A DNA stretch of 64,000 bases from Natronococcus sp. A-GB7 (GTDB lineage: Archaea; Halobacteriota; Halobacteria; Halobacteriales; Natrialbaceae). Shown in pieces: positions 52,059-62,234 of the stretch. Every line of letters starts with the position of its first letter. Position 1 is the first letter of the stretch. The stretch covers positions 62,001-126,000 of the forward strand of contig NZ_JARUKV010000010.1 of the NCBI RefSeq assembly GCF_029688865.1, written 5' to 3'. Under the pieces are notes generated by a model. That model did no database searches and was not told where the DNA came from. It saw only the letters and a list, made by a program, of their open reading frames with translations. The position numbers and the translations under genes are program-made.

Positions 52059-53756
52059 ATGCAAGGACGCCGGCTCGCGACGACCGAGGAGATCATCGCG
52101 ATCGTTAGCCCCGACAGCGACGACGTCGTCGCTCGCCTCGCGGCCTGGGCCGACGACCGCGGGGTCGGGCTCTCGACGGTCGACGTCGGCGAGCCGATCG
52201 GTGACGTCTACGACGAGAATCGGGCCACGCTCGGGGTTACGATCGGTGGCGACGGGACCTTCCTCGAGGGGATCAAGACGTTCGCTCCACGGGGCGTTCC
52301 CCAGCTCGGCGTCAATACGGGCACGCTCGCGTTTCTCTCGCGCGTCGAGCCCGAGGACCTCGAGGCGGCCCTCGACGAGGTGATCCGCGGTCGGGCGACG
52401 ATCGACAGTCGCCAGCAGGTCGCCGTCCGCGGTTCGGGCCTCGAGGCGACCGGGATCAACGACGTCATGATCGAGCACGTCCCGCCGGAGAACCCGATCG
52501 ACCGAAAGGTGACCCGGCTGGACGTCTACGCCGACGACGAGTACGTCGGCGAGTTCGAGGGGACCGGGATCGCCGTTTCGACGCCGACGGGCTCGACGGG
52601 CGTCTCGCTGTCGGCCAACGGCCCGATCCACTATCCGGCGAACAACCACACCCTCCAGCTGGTTCCGCTCCACACCCACCAGCTCGGGGTGCGGCCGATC
52701 GTCGTCTCGCCCGAGACGGAACTTCGGATTCGGACGCAGGGCCCCGCGAGCCTACTGGTCGACGGCGGGCGGGCCAACGCGCTCCTCGAGGAGGGCGAGG
52801 AGGTGCTGATCACGGGCGCCCAGAAGCTCGCCCACGTCGTCCACACCAGCTACGACGACCACTTCTTCACCGCGATCTCGAAGAAGCTCGGCTGGGACAT
52901 TCGCGATGTCGACGAACCGCCGCGGGTCCCCGCGTCGCGGTCGGAAACGGGTGCCGACGGCGACGACTTCCTCGAGCGCGCGCGGACGATCGCTACCGAG
53001 GCGGCCGAGGCGGCCGGCGAACCCCTCCGGGAGCTCCACGGCCAGGTCGAGTCCATTGCGGTCAAAAGCGACAAGTCCGACATCGTTACCGAGGCCGACC
53101 ACCAGGCCAACCGGATCATCACGACGGTGATCGAAAACGAGTTTCCCGACCACGGGATCGTCTCCGAGGAGCGCCCGCGGGACGTCCGCGAGGACGGCTA
53201 CACCTGGGTGGTCGACCCTCTCGACGGAACCGGGAACTTCGCCCACGGCAACCCCAACTACTCGATATCGATCGCGCTGCTCGAGGGCGAGTACCCCGTC
53301 GTCGGCGTCGTCTACGTCCCAGAAACGGACGAACTGTTCAGCGCGATCGCGGGGCAGGGTGCCCGCCGGGACGGCGATCCGATCGAGACCACCGACCGGG
53401 ATCGCCTCGACGAGAGCATGCTCATCTCCGGCTACGACCCGGACGGCTCCTTTCTCACGCGGTTCTACCAGGAGACCCGCGGCGTCCGACGGCTCGGGTC
53501 GACCGCGCTCAACTGCTGTTACCTCGCCAGCGGCAGCGCCGACGCCACCTGGGAGTACGACACCTACCCCTGGGACGTCGCCGCCGGCCTGGTGATCGCC
53601 CGCGAGGCCGGGGCCCGGCTCACCGACGAGCGGGGCGAACCGTTCGTCTTCGAACTCGAGACGGAGGGACGGTCGGCTCTACTGGGCTCGAACGGCCCGC
53701 TCCATCCGGCGCTGCTCGAGCACCTCGAGGGTGGGCGGGACGACTGCGAGCGGTAG
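52059..53756 (+). CDS. fused NAD kinase - inositol monophosphatase-family (NADP phosphatase-like) protein
   Basis: A 565-residue two-domain enzyme. The first ~280 residues are NAD kinase: GGDGT at 63-67, then NTGTLAFLS, a conserved late NDVMIEH and TPTGSTGVSLSANGP. The last ~265 are an inositol monophosphatase-family domain: E in DIVTEADHQANR, E in GIVSEE, DPLDGTGNF near 386-394 and YPWDVAAGL near 503. The archaeal enzyme MJ0917 has the same two activities (NADP phosphatase and NAD kinase), but I recall its domains in the opposite order. It should balance NAD and NADP, although the phosphatase part might have another substrate. ATG 52059 lies 10 bases beyond an Arg-rich segment. Confidence 0.93.
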   Translation: MQGRRLATTEEIIAIVSPDSDDVVARLAAWADDRGVGLSTVDVGEPIGDVYDENRATLGVTIGGDGTFLEGIKTFAPRGVPQLGVNTGTLAFLSRVEPEDLEAALDEVIRGRATIDSRQQVAVRGSGLEATGINDVMIEHVPPENPIDRKVTRLDVYADDEYVGEFEGTGIAVSTPTGSTGVSLSANGPIHYPANNHTLQLVPLHTHQLGVRPIVVSPETELRIRTQGPASLLVDGGRANALLEEGEEVLITGAQKLAHVVHTSYDDHFFTAISKKLGWDIRDVDEPPRVPASRSETGADGDDFLERARTIATEAAEAAGEPLRELHGQVESIAVKSDKSDIVTEADHQANRIITTVIENEFPDHGIVSEERPRDVREDGYTWVVDPLDGTGNFAHGNPNYSISIALLEGEYPVVGVVYVPETDELFSAIAGQGARRDGDPIETTDRDRLDESMLISGYDPDGSFLTRFYQETRGVRRLGSTALNCCYLASGSADATWEYDTYPWDVAAGLVIAREAGARLTDERGEPFVFELETEGRSALLGSNGPLHPALLEHLEGGRDDCER

Positions 53757-53780
53757 CCGGGCGGAGAGGGTCGACAGCGG

Positions 53781-54302
53781 TCAGCTCAGAACGGCCACGC
53801 CGGCGACCGCCGCACCGACGTAGACGCTGTGGTAGAGTGCGGTCGCGATCGACATGTGGAACGCGTACCGGCCCGCCGGGTAGGAACTCAACGCCGCGGG
53901 AACGGCGATGATGCCCCGACTCACCGGGACGACGTTGGTCGTAAAGATCGCGACCCCGCCGTGTCGTTCGAACCAGCGATCGAGCCGGCGGTACCGTGCC
54001 GACTGCGGGTCGAGTTCGACGTACGGAAGCTCCTCGAGGACGGACCAGCCGTAGCGACTGACGGCGAGATACAGCACCAGTTGCCCGAGGACGTGGGCGA
54101 TCGTGACGACGACGACGACGAGTACGGCCTCGCGACCCGTGAAGCCGCCCCCGACGACGTAGCCGGGGAGGAAGACGCTCGTCGGGAAAACCTTGCCGAC
54201 GAGCGCTCCCTTCAGCACGAACACCCCGAACAGCACCGGGAGGCCGAAGGCTCGGATCGCGGCCTGGAGAACGTCGACGGACGTCGCCGTCGATCCGATC
54301 AT
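53781..54302 (-). CDS. DedA/VTT-family membrane protein
   Basis: A 173-residue SNARE-associated (DedA-like) membrane protein. Family marks: KVFPTSVFLPGYVVGGGF, then the amphipathic WFERHGGVAIFTTNVVPVSRGIIAVPAALSSYP, with Arg and Pro residues typical of the VTT domain, and two C-terminal helices. DedA proteins flip lipids (undecaprenyl- or polyprenyl-phosphate carriers, phospholipids) in bacteria; the archaeal role is likely lipid-related but not certain. Confidence 0.88.
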   Translation of the reverse strand: MIGSTATSVDVLQAAIRAFGLPVLFGVFVLKGALVGKVFPTSVFLPGYVVGGGFTGREAVLVVVVVTIAHVLGQLVLYLAVSRYGWSVLEELPYVELDPQSARYRRLDRWFERHGGVAIFTTNVVPVSRGIIAVPAALSSYPAGRYAFHMSIATALYHSVYVGAAVAGVAVLS

Positions 54303-54552
54303 CGCTCGGCTTCGGCCGGCCCCGTTCGGACGATTTGTTCCGCTGCCAACATTCTCGTTAACTATCTGCTCCAGCCCGCCACGTTATTTATTTTGTGGTG
54401 ATCCTAACAACGATCTAATTGACCGAGTCGAACAGGGATGGGACGGTCTGGTGGCGGTCGCCGATCGCGGTCGGTCCCGGTTCTCCCTTCCCTCGAGCAT
54501 CGCTTGCCGGTTCCTGTACGGTCCTAACGGGCGGGGACGTACACCCGCGGAC

Positions 54553-55404
54553 ATGCAAACGATCGCCGATCGCCGGGTACAGTTCGGCGAGTTCGCCGGC
54601 CCCCTCGCGCACGGAGCGTCGTTTTTCGACTGGCAGCTGATCTCGACCCAGGAGGTTGCCGCCGCGTTCGACTACTCCTTCGCGGAGATCCTCGCCGACG
54701 GCGGGATCCCCTACGCGCCCGTGGTCGTCGCCACCTCCGTCGAGCGCTACCCGCACCTTGGGGAGACGATCTCGGTCGAGACGGTACCCCGGCGCGTCGG
54801 GGACTCGAGCGTGGAGCTCGTCTACGAGATCAACGACGACGACGAAAACCGGCTGGCGACGGCTCGAATGACCCACGTGACGATCGGACCCGACGGCGCC
54901 GCGCTGGCGCTGCCCGAGGACGTTCGGGCGGCGTTCGCGGACGCCTGCGTCGATCGGGATCCGTCAGTCGGTCCCGCGAGTGAGCCGAACGCGGAGGACG
55001 AAACTGGAGCGCTGGCGTCGTTCTCCTCGTCGTTCGAGATCCACAGCCCCCACATCGAGGGCGCCGAGTTAGCGTACTTCGAGGAGTACCCGCGCTTCGC
55101 CGACGTCGCCCTCGAGCACCACCTCGAGGAGCGCGGAACGAGCCTCGACGAGCTGCGGGGCGAGAACGAGCCCTACCGAATCCGAGACTGGCGCTGGGAG
55201 TTCAAGGCACCAGTTCAGTTCGAGACGACGCTGCGGGTCGACTGCGACGTCCTCGAGGCATCCGACGAGACGATCCGGATCGCCCACGAGCTCTCGAGCG
55301 ACGGCCGAACGAACATCGAGGGGATCACCGAGTACGGCTGTTTCGACCGCTCCGGGGCGCCAGTCGCGTTCGACGAGGCGATGCTCGAGCCGTTCCGAAC
55401 GTAG
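54553..55404 (+). CDS. double-hotdog acyl-CoA thioesterase-like protein
   Basis: A 283-residue protein with two consecutive hotdog folds (about 1-120 and 145-283). The first begins RRVQFGEFAGPLAHGASFFDWQ and contains VSVETVPRRVGDSSVELVYE. The second has FSSSFEIHSPHIEGAELAYFEEYPRF and then VQFETTLRVDCDVLEA. These are features of thioesterase/acyl-ACP hydrolase pairs. The ATG at 54553 is a choice; in-frame sequence extends upstream. Substrate unknown. Some haloarchaeal relatives are called acyl-CoA thioesterase. Confidence 0.85.
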   Translation: MQTIADRRVQFGEFAGPLAHGASFFDWQLISTQEVAAAFDYSFAEILADGGIPYAPVVVATSVERYPHLGETISVETVPRRVGDSSVELVYEINDDDENRLATARMTHVTIGPDGAALALPEDVRAAFADACVDRDPSVGPASEPNAEDETGALASFSSSFEIHSPHIEGAELAYFEEYPRFADVALEHHLEERGTSLDELRGENEPYRIRDWRWEFKAPVQFETTLRVDCDVLEASDETIRIAHELSSDGRTNIEGITEYGCFDRSGAPVAFDEAMLEPFRT

Positions 55405-55419
55405 CGAACCGGTCCCGCT

Positions 55420-56904
55420 CTATTCGTCGTTCTCGAGGGCGTGCCAGGACAGCCGCGGGCTCCGCGCCGCGTCGGTCTGGTCGATCCGACGGGCGGCCGT
55501 CCGCTCGGGGGCTGCCTCGAGGGTCTCGTCGTCCTCCGCGGCGACGGCGTTGAACGCGGCGGCGAGCCGGTCTAAGGTGTCCTTGCTCTCGACCTCCGTC
55601 GGCTCGGTCATCAGCGCCTCGGGAACGATCTCGGGCCACTTCGTCGTCGGCGGGTGGACGCCGTAGTCGAGCATCCGTTTGGCGACGTCGGCCGCGTCCT
55701 GGTCGCCCGCGCTGGCGACGAACTCGTGGTGGAACGGCTCGTAGGGAACGTCGTACTCGATCTGACTGGCGAGGTAGTTCGCGTTGAGCACGGCCGTCGC
55801 GCTGGCGTCTAACAGGCCCTCGTCGCCCAGCCGAGCGATGTAGGCGAACGTCTTGACGAGCACGAGCCAGTTGCCCTGGTAGCCGTGGACCTTGCCGATG
55901 GTGTGGTCGGGGTCGAACAGCTCGTAGGTCGGCTCGGAGCCGCTCGAGTCGTCGGCCTCGCGAACGCGAGGGGCCGGCAGGAACGGCGCCAGCTCGTCGA
56001 CGACGCCGACCGGGCCGGCACCGGGGCCGCCGCCGCCGTGGGGCGTCGCGAACGTCTTGTGGACGTTGTAGTGCATCACGTCGAAGCCCATGTCGCCCGG
56101 CCGGGCGCGACCCAGGAGGGCGTTCAGATTGGCGCCGTCGTAGTACAGCAGCCCGCCCACGTCGTGGACCATCTCGGCGATCTCGGTGATGTCGCGCTCG
56201 AACAGGCCGAGCGTGTTCGGATTCGTGAGCATCAGTGCCGCCGTGTTCTCGCTCAGGGCGGCCTCGAGCGCCTCGAGGTCGACCCGTCCCTCGTCGTCGC
56301 TGGGCAGGGAGACGACGTCGTAGCCGCCCAGCGCCGCGGTCGCGAAGTTGGTGCCGTGGGCGCTCTCGGGAACGATCACCTCGTCGCGGTGGCCCTCGCC
56401 GTTGTGCTCGTGGTAGGCCGTTGCGACGCGGATCCCGACGAACTCGCCGGCCGCCCCTGCGGGCGGCTGCAGCGTCACGGCGTCCATCCCGCCGATCCGT
56501 CCGAGATAGTCCTGCAGTCGGTACATGAGTTCGAGGGATCCCTGAACCGACGTTTCGGAGCGATCCGGGTGGACTGCAGCCTTCGGCAGCGCCGCCACGT
56601 CCTCGGTGAACTTGGGGTTGTACTTCATCGTACACGACCCCAGCGGGTAGGGGCCGCTGTCGATTCCGTAGATCATCTGGGAGAGCCGCGTGTAGTGGCG
56701 GGCCAGTTCGGGCTCGGAGAGGGCCGGCAGCTCGAGGGAGTCCCGCGTCAGGTCGTCGGGCAGCGGCGAGTCGTCGTCGCCGCCGATCTCGACCGTCGTC
56801 CGGTCCTTCTCCGAGAGCAGGGGCTCGTACTGGCCGTCCTCGACGTAGCGAGCCTGGTCGTAACGCGCACGGTCGTCGCGTCCGGCGCCCGAGTCGTCGC
56901 TCAT
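55420..56904 (-). CDS. gcvPB: glycine dehydrogenase (decarboxylating) subunit 2, P-protein
   Basis: The C-terminal-half subunit of the glycine cleavage P-protein, 494 residues. PLP binds the lysine in [21 protein letters not shown] (near residue 283). DGANLNAL and [10 protein letters not shown] are also characteristic. With GcvPA it decarboxylates glycine and passes the aminomethyl group to GcvH. The N-terminal ~50 residues are acidic and unrelated to the family. It starts at ATG 56904, overlapping the gcvPA stop. Confidence 0.96.
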   Translation of the reverse strand: MSDDSGAGRDDRARYDQARYVEDGQYEPLLSEKDRTTVEIGGDDDSPLPDDLTRDSLELPALSEPELARHYTRLSQMIYGIDSGPYPLGSCTMKYNPKFTEDVAALPKAAVHPDRSETSVQGSLELMYRLQDYLGRIGGMDAVTLQPPAGAAGEFVGIRVATAYHEHNGEGHRDEVIVPESAHGTNFATAALGGYDVVSLPSDDEGRVDLEALEAALSENTAALMLTNPNTLGLFERDITEIAEMVHDVGGLLYYDGANLNALLGRARPGDMGFDVMHYNVHKTFATPHGGGGPGAGPVGVVDELAPFLPAPRVREADDSSGSEPTYELFDPDHTIGKVHGYQGNWLVLVKTFAYIARLGDEGLLDASATAVLNANYLASQIEYDVPYEPFHHEFVASAGDQDAADVAKRMLDYGVHPPTTKWPEIVPEALMTEPTEVESKDTLDRLAAAFNAVAAEDDETLEAAPERTAARRIDQTDAARSPRLSWHALENDE

Positions 56905-58238
56905 CGGGCCACCTCCGTGAACGCGTCGACGAACGGATCGATCCGCTCGTCGGGGACGCCGGCGACACACACCTGAATCTCGTGTTCGCCGACGACGTGG
57001 ACGGCGAAGCCGCGCTTCTCGAGGTCGTCGGCGACGGCCCGTGCGGGCTGGTCGACGCGGGCGACGAACTCTCTGAGGTGGTGGCGGTCGTGAACCGGCG
57101 CTGTGACGCCGACGATCTCGTCCAGTCGGTCGGCGAGGTCGTCTGCGCGTGTCACGCCGCGCTTCGCGAGGTCGACCATGCCGTCCGGCCCGAGGTACGC
57201 GGCGTGCATCGCGGTTCGCAACGCCACCCACGCCTGGTTCGTACAGATGTTACTCGTCGCGCGCTCCCGGCGGATGTGCTGTTCGCGGGTCTGCAGCGTC
57301 AGCGTGTACGCCCGTCGGTCGGTTGCGTCCTCGCCGGCACCGACGAGTCGGCCGGGTACCTGCCGCAGATAATCCTCACGGCAGGCGAACAGGCCCAGCC
57401 CCATCCCGTAGCTCGTCGGCAGTCCGAGCACGCTCGCGTCGCCGACGACGACGTCGACGCCGACGTCAGCGGGGCGCTGGAGCACGGAGAGCGCAACCGG
57501 GTCCGAACCGAGGACGAACAGCGCGTCGGCCTCGCCTGCGAGATCGCCGATCTCGGCGAGTCGCTCCTCGATCGTTCCCCGTACCGTCGGGTTCTCGGCG
57601 TAGACCATCACGACGTCCTCGTCGACGGCGTCGGCGAGGGCGTCGAGATCGGCGTTTGCGTCGTCCGTCGGGTACGTCGCTACCTCGAGATCGGTGCCGG
57701 CGACGTAGTTCTCGAGCGTGCTCCGGCGTCCCTCGAGCAGGAGGTCGGGAACGAGGACGCGGTGGCCGCTCGTGGACCGAACTCGCTCGGCGAGGGTTGC
57801 GGCCTCACCCAGCGCCGTCGCGGCGTCGTACATCGAGCAGTTCGCGACCTCGAGACCCGTCAGTTCGACCAGTAGCGACTGGTACTCGAACAGCGCCTGC
57901 AGGAAGCCCTGGGAGACCTCGGGCTGGTACTGCGTGTAGGAGGTGAGGAACTCCGAGCGATCCGCCAGGTGGTCGATCAGCGAGGGGACGTAGTAGCCGT
58001 AGTGACCCCGACCGAGCAGCTCGGTTAGCTCGTCGTTTCGCCCCAGTACCGATCGTACCAGCCGCCTCGTCTCCCGTTCGCTTCGCGCGTCGATTCCGAA
58101 CGCGTCCTCGAAGCGAACATCGTCGGGGATGTCGAACAGTTCCTCGACGTCGTCGACGCCGACCGACTCGAGCATCGCCGTCCGTTCGTCGTCCGTGTAG
58201 GGAGCGTAGGGGCTCCCGGTAGCGTGTGATCCGTTCAT
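56901..58238 (-). CDS. gcvPA: glycine dehydrogenase (decarboxylating) subunit 1, P-protein
   Basis: The N-terminal-half subunit of the P-protein, 445 residues. Family marks: [42 protein letters not shown] and [21 protein letters not shown]. It lacks the PLP lysine, as expected for this half. It overlaps gcvPB by four bases (ATGA), so the pair is coupled. The upstream gene is an unrelated permease; gcvT and gcvH are not in the window. Confidence 0.96.
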   Translation of the reverse strand: MNGSHATGSPYAPYTDDERTAMLESVGVDDVEELFDIPDDVRFEDAFGIDARSERETRRLVRSVLGRNDELTELLGRGHYGYYVPSLIDHLADRSEFLTSYTQYQPEVSQGFLQALFEYQSLLVELTGLEVANCSMYDAATALGEAATLAERVRSTSGHRVLVPDLLLEGRRSTLENYVAGTDLEVATYPTDDANADLDALADAVDEDVVMVYAENPTVRGTIEERLAEIGDLAGEADALFVLGSDPVALSVLQRPADVGVDVVVGDASVLGLPTSYGMGLGLFACREDYLRQVPGRLVGAGEDATDRRAYTLTLQTREQHIRRERATSNICTNQAWVALRTAMHAAYLGPDGMVDLAKRGVTRADDLADRLDEIVGVTAPVHDRHHLREFVARVDQPARAVADDLEKRGFAVHVVGEHEIQVCVAGVPDERIDPFVDAFTEVAR

Positions 58239-58368
58239 GTGTAGCGAGGGTCCCGGTCGTCTCGGATCCGCCCGTTGCGATCGCGGCGAGTCCGGGTTTC
58301 GTTCCGAGACACGATACGTGGTAGTTACGGACACGGGGTAATGAACGCACCTCTTCGCGGGGCGAGTA

Positions 58369-59619
58369 TCACTCGGCGGAGTCGGGTTCGGAACCGGTCG
58401 ACCCCGACCGGTCGCTGTTGGATTCGGGGTCCGGTTCCGGACCGGGCTCGGCAGGGGGCTCCGCGCTCGAGTCGCCGCCCGGATCGTCCTCCTCGTCCGG
58501 GATCGGCGACTCATCGGTGATCCCCGTGCTCGGGGCCGTGTCGGCCGCGGGATCGGCCGCGGGAAGCGGTCCGACCGGCGGGTCCCCCTCGGCGATCGCC
58601 CACTCACGGGCGAACAGATCGAGGGTGATCTTCGCGCCGCCGAGAACGACAGGGCCGATAAAGAGCCCGACCGCGCCGAAGACGACGAGGCCGCCGAAGA
58701 TGCCGACGACGACGATCGCGGAGTTGAAGGCGCTCGTGCGGCCGATGAGGGCGGGTCGGAGGTACGTGTCGGAGGCGCTGACGAGCAGGCCGTAGCCGAC
58801 GAGGATCGCCGCGGGGACGGTTTCGCCGATCACCGCCAGGTAGATCGAGATCGGCATCCAGACGGCGAAGACGCCGATCAGGGGGAGCAACGCGGCGACG
58901 AACGCGGCGACGGTGAGCAACACGACCGCCGGCACGTCGAGAAACATGAGTCCGACGCCCAGCAGGACGGCCTGGATCATCGCGACGACGACGTTGCCGA
59001 CGACCGACGCCCACATGAGCTGATCGAGTTCGGTGAGCAGCTCCCGCTGCACGTGGTCCTTGACGGGGAGTACGTACTGCACCCAGCCGACGAGCCGATC
59101 GCCGTCGCGGAGAAGCGCAAAGAGCACGAACACCGTCACCGTCAGCCCGATGGCGATCGACGGAACGCCGCCGACGAACTCGAGCGCACCGGTCGCGAGC
59201 TCCTGTAACCCGGTCGCGATCGGCTCCTGATAGGTGTCGTACGTCTCCTGGAGGTCGACGGGGTAGCCGAACTCCGTCTCGATCTGCTGTTCGATATCCT
59301 GTACGTTGAGCGTCCCGTCCTGGACGTCCATGGCGATGTCGAGCGCCTGCCCGAGCGCGATCGCGAGCACGTACATCACCGGCAGCAGAATCGTTAGGAT
59401 CGCGACGACGACGAGGACGAGCGCGGCCGTCATCGACCGAACGTACTTCTCGAGCTGGCGCTGGGCGGGCATGAGAATGTACGCGAGGATCACGCCGAGC
59501 AGGACGTACTGGAGATACGGCAGGACGATAAGCGCCGCGAGCAGAACGCTGACGAGGGTGAGAACGACCAATCCCGCTCTGTCGGAGAGCCACTCGGACA
59601 GCTCCGGGCGCGTCGACAT
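58369..59619 (-). CDS. AI-2E family transporter
   Basis: A 416-residue integral membrane protein with about eight helices. Family signature: [40 protein letters not shown], then [38 protein letters not shown]. The last ~75 residues are a disordered acidic/Pro/Ser tail. Bacterial members export autoinducer-2 or act as Na+/H+ antiporters; the substrate here is unknown. Confidence 0.9.
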   Translation of the reverse strand: MSTRPELSEWLSDRAGLVVLTLVSVLLAALIVLPYLQYVLLGVILAYILMPAQRQLEKYVRSMTAALVLVVVAILTILLPVMYVLAIALGQALDIAMDVQDGTLNVQDIEQQIETEFGYPVDLQETYDTYQEPIATGLQELATGALEFVGGVPSIAIGLTVTVFVLFALLRDGDRLVGWVQYVLPVKDHVQRELLTELDQLMWASVVGNVVVAMIQAVLLGVGLMFLDVPAVVLLTVAAFVAALLPLIGVFAVWMPISIYLAVIGETVPAAILVGYGLLVSASDTYLRPALIGRTSAFNSAIVVVGIFGGLVVFGAVGLFIGPVVLGGAKITLDLFAREWAIAEGDPPVGPLPAADPAADTAPSTGITDESPIPDEEDDPGGDSSAEPPAEPGPEPDPESNSDRSGSTGSEPDSAE

Positions 59620-59756
59620 AGCTTCCGATTGGGTGGCCAGGACTAATTAGTTCGCGTTGAGATCGCTCCGCTGTCGCCGAAGGGGCGCCGTCGGTCAGTT
59701 CCGAAGCGACCGCGAGCTGGCCTGCGCTCGCTCCGAAAAACCGGTAATAGCTCGTC

Positions 59757-62231
59757 TCAGTCCTCGAGCAGCGACCGCGAGGAGTTCGTGACGACCAGGA
59801 GGCTGCTCGCACCCATCGCGAGCGCGGCGAACAGCGGGTTGAGCAGTCCCGTCACGGCAAGCGGGATCGCGATCCCGTTGTAACAGAAGGCCCAGCCGAT
59901 GTTGCCCTTCACTCGGCGGTCGGTCGCTCGCGCGAGTTCGAAGACGGTGTCGACCGACCCGAGGTCGTCGTCGACGAGCGCGACGTCGGCCGCGTCCGCA
60001 GCCATCGCGGTCCCGCCGCCGAGTGCGATCCCGAGGTCGGCGGCAGCCAGCGCCGGCGCGTCGTTGGTTCCGTCGCCGATCATAACCGTCCGACCCGTTC
60101 GCTTGAGCCGTTCGACGGTCTCGGCTTTCCCCTCCGGCGGGACACCCGCGAACACCCGGTCGACCGACGGCTCCTCGCGGAACCGACGGGCCGCGCGGGC
60201 GTCGTCGCCGGTGAGCACGACGACGTCGGTGTCCGTCTCCGCGATGGCCGACAGCGTCTCCGACCATCCCTCGCGAAGGTCGTCGCCGACGACGATCACA
60301 CCCTCGGCGACGCCGTTCCGGCCGACGGCGACCGGAACGCGTCCCGTCTCGCGCCCCGACTCGATGCGGCGGGCGACGTCGTCGGGAACCGTCCACCCCC
60401 GATCGCGAAGGAGATCGGGGTGGCCGACGACGATCTCGTCGCCGTCGACGACGCCCGCGACGCCGTTGCGGTGGCTCTCGAAGGAGTCGATACCGTCGTC
60501 AGCTTCCCCCTCGGTCTCGAGGGTGTCCTCGTCCTCGCCGTCGACTCGAGCCGAGCCGGGGGCCGACTCGGTCTCGAGCGTGCCGCCGTCCGCGACGGGG
60601 CGCTCGGCGGCGATCGCCTGCCCGACCGGGTGCGCGGAGCGGCGCTCGAGTCTGGCCGCCTGCTCGAACAACCCGTCCTCGAGGTCGGTCTCGACGACGG
60701 TCATCTCCCCGGTCGTCAGCGTTCCCGTCTTGTCGAAGACGACGGTGTCGGCGTCGCGGATGCGCTCGAAGACGGTGTCGTCGAAGACGACGATCGACTG
60801 CTCCAGGGCGTCGCGAATCCCCGCCGCGACCGCCAGCGGGGTCGCCAGTCCGAGCGCGCACGGACAGGAGACGATCAACACGGTGAGCCCGACCAGCAGG
60901 GCGTCGGCGACGCCCGCACCGGTCAGGAGGTAGATCGTCGTCACGACGACCGAGAGGACCAGCACGAGCGGGACGAAGATCGTCGCCAGCTTGTCGGCGA
61001 GCTTCTGGATCCCGTGGCTCGAGCTCTGGAGGTCCCAGACGAGTTCGGTGACCCGATCGAGGCTGCTGGTGGCATCCTCGCCGACGCGGACGGTGATGGC
61101 GCCGTCGGTGACCATCGACCCGCCGACGACCCGGTCGCCGGCCGTCTTCCCGACGGGCAGGGACTCGCCGGTGACGACGGCCTCGTCGACGGCGACATCG
61201 CCCTCGACGACCTCGCCGTCGACGGGGATCCGCTCGCCGGCCCGCACGAGGAGTCGGTCGTCGGCCTCGAGGTCGTCGACGGCGACCTCCTCGTGGCTCC
61301 CGTCCGGGCCGACGCGACGGGCCTCGTCGATCTGGACTGCCGTGAGGTCCGAGAGGCGCTCGGTGGCCTTCTCCTTGATCGTCGACTCGTAGTAGTTGCC
61401 GACCGAGACGATAACGATGATCGCGACGGTGACGTCGTAGTAGATGTGGTCGCCGCCGACGGCGATCGACAGCGTGCTGTAGAGGTAGGCGCTGACGGCC
61501 GCGATCGTTACCAGCAGGTCCATGTTCGGCGACCGGGTCTTCGCGGCGACGTAGGCGCCCTGCAGGATCGGCTTGCCGGTCACGCCCAGCACGATCGTCG
61601 TCAGCGCGGCGATCATCAGGTAAAACGGCGTCGCGAGCTCGCTCGCCAGCGCCTGGCTGAGGAACTCGTACGTTCGTTCGTCGTAGAACAGCCCGCCGAA
61701 GTAGGTTGGGTAGATGATCAGCAGGTACTGCATCATCACCATCATCCCCATGAGGACGCCGACGACGATCCGGCCCATCATCCAGTTGTCGGCCTTCCGG
61801 CGCATGAACGCGTCCTCACGGTCGTAGGCGCTGTACCCCAGCCCGCTGATCGCCTCCTCGAGTTGGGTCTGGGAGACGGCATCGGGATCGTGGTCGATCC
61901 GAACCGTGTCGGTGACGTAGCTCGAGTCGGCGTTGCTGACACCGTCCTCCCGGAGTGCGGCTGACTCGATGAACGCCTCGCAGGTCGCACAGTGCATCCC
62001 GTCGACCTCGAGGTACGTCGACTCGTGGTCGTCGGGCACCGCCCGCTCCCCGGCGTCGGCACGCTGTCGACGGACGTCCTCGGGGGCGACGTCCTCGACG
62101 TCGCCCAGCGCGTCGTAGACGTCCCGGCAGCCGACACAGCAGAAGCGGTTCCCCTCGTCGTCAGTGACGTCGCTGCCCTCGACGGGAAGCTCACACAGGG
62201 TGCAACCGGTTTCGTGGGTGTGGTCTGTCAT
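59757..62231 (-). CDS. CcoI-type copper-transporting P1B ATPase
   Basis: An 824-residue P-type ATPase. The N-terminus has a cysteine-rich metal-binding domain (C10, C13, C31, C32, C35) typical of CcoI/FixI-type pumps, followed by an HMA domain with C81-A-T-C84. The transmembrane metal site is SCPCALG near residue 454, the phosphorylation motif DKTGT near 498, TGES near 357 and GDGTNDAP near 717. An acidic insert (about 555-600) sits in the nucleotide-binding domain. Copper export or delivery to cytochrome oxidase is likely. The upstream SafE-like gene is four bases away. Confidence 0.93.
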   Translation of the reverse strand: MTDHTHETGCTLCELPVEGSDVTDDEGNRFCCVGCRDVYDALGDVEDVAPEDVRRQRADAGERAVPDDHESTYLEVDGMHCATCEAFIESAALREDGVSNADSSYVTDTVRIDHDPDAVSQTQLEEAISGLGYSAYDREDAFMRRKADNWMMGRIVVGVLMGMMVMMQYLLIIYPTYFGGLFYDERTYEFLSQALASELATPFYLMIAALTTIVLGVTGKPILQGAYVAAKTRSPNMDLLVTIAAVSAYLYSTLSIAVGGDHIYYDVTVAIIVIVSVGNYYESTIKEKATERLSDLTAVQIDEARRVGPDGSHEEVAVDDLEADDRLLVRAGERIPVDGEVVEGDVAVDEAVVTGESLPVGKTAGDRVVGGSMVTDGAITVRVGEDATSSLDRVTELVWDLQSSSHGIQKLADKLATIFVPLVLVLSVVVTTIYLLTGAGVADALLVGLTVLIVSCPCALGLATPLAVAAGIRDALEQSIVVFDDTVFERIRDADTVVFDKTGTLTTGEMTVVETDLEDGLFEQAARLERRSAHPVGQAIAAERPVADGGTLETESAPGSARVDGEDEDTLETEGEADDGIDSFESHRNGVAGVVDGDEIVVGHPDLLRDRGWTVPDDVARRIESGRETGRVPVAVGRNGVAEGVIVVGDDLREGWSETLSAIAETDTDVVVLTGDDARAARRFREEPSVDRVFAGVPPEGKAETVERLKRTGRTVMIGDGTNDAPALAAADLGIALGGGTAMAADAADVALVDDDLGSVDTVFELARATDRRVKGNIGWAFCYNGIAIPLAVTGLLNPLFAALAMGASSLLVVTNSSRSLLED

Positions 62232-62234
62232 CGT

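Noticed and set aside
58239-58368. Glycine riboswitch upstream of gcvPA
   Set aside because: The 130-base leader shows no tandem aptamer pattern, and such riboswitches are not known from haloarchaea.
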